Positions 4,977 to 5,469 of a DNA stretch of 5,469 nt are shown here, one piece after another. The first letter of the stretch is position 1; each line of letters begins with the position of its first letter. This stretch comes from Sulfurimonas sp. (GTDB lineage: Bacteria > Campylobacterota > Campylobacteria > Campylobacterales > Sulfurimonadaceae): positions 359,831 to 365,299 of the forward strand of contig NVXO02000002.1 in assembly GCA_002733945.2 (NCBI GenBank), read 5' to 3'. The position numbers and the translations under genes were made by a program. Below the pieces are notes generated by a model, which worked only from the letters and a program-made list of their open reading frames with translations, was not told the origin of the DNA and searched no databases.

Positions 4977-5408
4977 ATGTATACAGTATATCTTGCCGGA
5001 GAGATTCACTCAAATTGGAGAGAAGAAATTATTATGGGTTGTAAAGATACTGATCTTACATTTCTCACACCTGAACATGACCATGATAGTAGTGACCATA
5101 TAGGTAAAAATGTACTCCAAGATCAAGGAAATAACTTTTACAATGACCACATAAGTGCAAAAATCAACTCAATGAGAAGCCATACTTACATAAAAAGAGC
5201 AGATATAGTTGTAGTCAAGTTTGCAGATAAGTATAAACAATGGAATGCAGCTTTTGATGCTGGATTTGCTACTGCACTGAGTAAAAAACTCATTGTCATT
5301 CACCCCGAAGAGTTTATTCATGCCTTAAAAGAGATTGATGGGGCTGCTTCTGCAGTAGTAAAATCTGAGTCACAAGTTATAGAGATACTCAAACATTTAA
5401 TTAGATAA
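4977..5408 (+). CDS. ytoQ: YtoQ-family protein (nucleoside 2-deoxyribosyltransferase-like fold)
   Basis: This 143-residue soluble cytoplasmic protein opens with VYLAGEIHSNWREEI (4-18), nearly identical to the start of Bacillus subtilis YtoQ as I recall it. A polar loop PEHDHDSSDHIG (32-43) follows, then the strand ADIVVVKF (75-82) and KYKQWNAAFDAGFATA (85-100), matching the YtoQ 'KYKQWNxAxDA' segment, and a closing strand KLIVIHPEEF (104-113). The family is related to nucleoside 2-deoxyribosyltransferases, which move deoxyribose between bases through an active-site glutamate. I know of no established reaction for YtoQ itself. The acidic residues E9, D35, D37, D40 and D94 are candidates for catalysis. 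Length is normal and there is no signal peptide. AAGGA (4965-4969) lies 7 nt before ATG. It has its own promoter and no clear functional partner here. Confidence 0.85.
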   Translation: MYTVYLAGEIHSNWREEIIMGCKDTDLTFLTPEHDHDSSDHIGKNVLQDQGNNFYNDHISAKINSMRSHTYIKRADIVVVKFADKYKQWNAAFDAGFATALSKKLIVIHPEEFIHALKEIDGAASAVVKSESQVIEILKHLIR

Positions 5409-5469
5409 AAGTATGAAATGTCTTGATATATAGTAACATTTATTTCCCAGAGTTCAAATCTCATATACA
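5409..5469 (+). other. Right-edge intergenic stretch with a weak hairpin and a T-arm-like motif
   Basis: AAATGT (5416-5421) can pair with ACATTT (5436-5441) across a 14-nt loop; this is too weak to call a terminator. At 5450-5462, GAG-TTCAAAT-CTC has the look of a tRNA T-arm with only three stem pairs. No D-arm, anticodon arm or acceptor pairing could be found upstream, so it is not an intact tRNA gene. No open reading frame of note enters from the right edge. Confidence 0.3.

Noticed and set aside
5395..5469. A complete tRNA gene at the right edge
   Set aside because: Only a weak T-arm can be drawn; there is no D-arm, no anticodon stem and no 5' acceptor strand pairing with ATATACA.
1..5469. 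CRISPR array, defence island or toxin-antitoxin system
   Set aside because: No regularly spaced direct repeats and no nuclease, methyltransferase or paired small toxin genes were seen.

Overview
The window is AT-rich (roughly 30% GC by eye) and reads as a stretch of a Campylobacterota (Epsilonproteobacteria) chromosome. The main reason is the order of an NrfA C-terminus, a fused CcsBA/NrfI cytochrome c haem lyase and an NrfJ-like protein, which is the back half of the nrfHAIJ nitrite-ammonification operon described in Wolinella succinogenes. A Sulfurimonas-, Sulfurospirillum- or Arcobacter-like host would fit; the genus cannot be fixed from this window. All main genes are on the + strand, and their Shine-Dalgarno sequences sit about 7-8 nt before the start codon.

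Region 1 (1-3226) is the nrf block. Pentahaem nitrite reductase NrfA enters from the left, with only its last 117 residues present. A 107-nt gap holds a perfect 13-bp stem-loop and a second, mutually exclusive 16-bp inverted repeat. Next comes nrfI (TTG start, 798 codons), a membrane haem lyase with the WWD motif and all four expected haem-handling histidines. nrfJ overlaps nrfI by 14 nt and encodes a small exported protein. NrfA reduces nitrite to ammonium in the periplasm; NrfI attaches its haems, and in Wolinella is needed for the unusual lysine-ligated one. The job of NrfJ is not established here.

Region 2 (3265-3852) is a TetR-family regulator 38 nt behind nrfJ with no visible terminator between them, so it may be co-transcribed with the nrf genes.

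Region 3 (3853-4193) has no intact gene. It carries the decayed right end of an IS3-like insertion sequence: the C-terminal tail of a transposase with an internal stop, then a sequence resembling a terminal inverted repeat that contains promoter-like hexamers pointing at the next gene. A structured AT-rich leader follows.

Region 4 (4194-5408) holds an exported alpha/beta-hydrolase with an intact Ser-Asp-His triad and a YtoQ-family protein with its own near-consensus promoter. The last 61 nt hold only a weak hairpin and a tRNA T-arm-like motif.

I see no CRISPR array, complete RNA gene or defence system. The most interesting signals are the alternative-hairpin arrangement between nrfA and nrfI, the compact NrfI, and the IS remnant that may supply a promoter.
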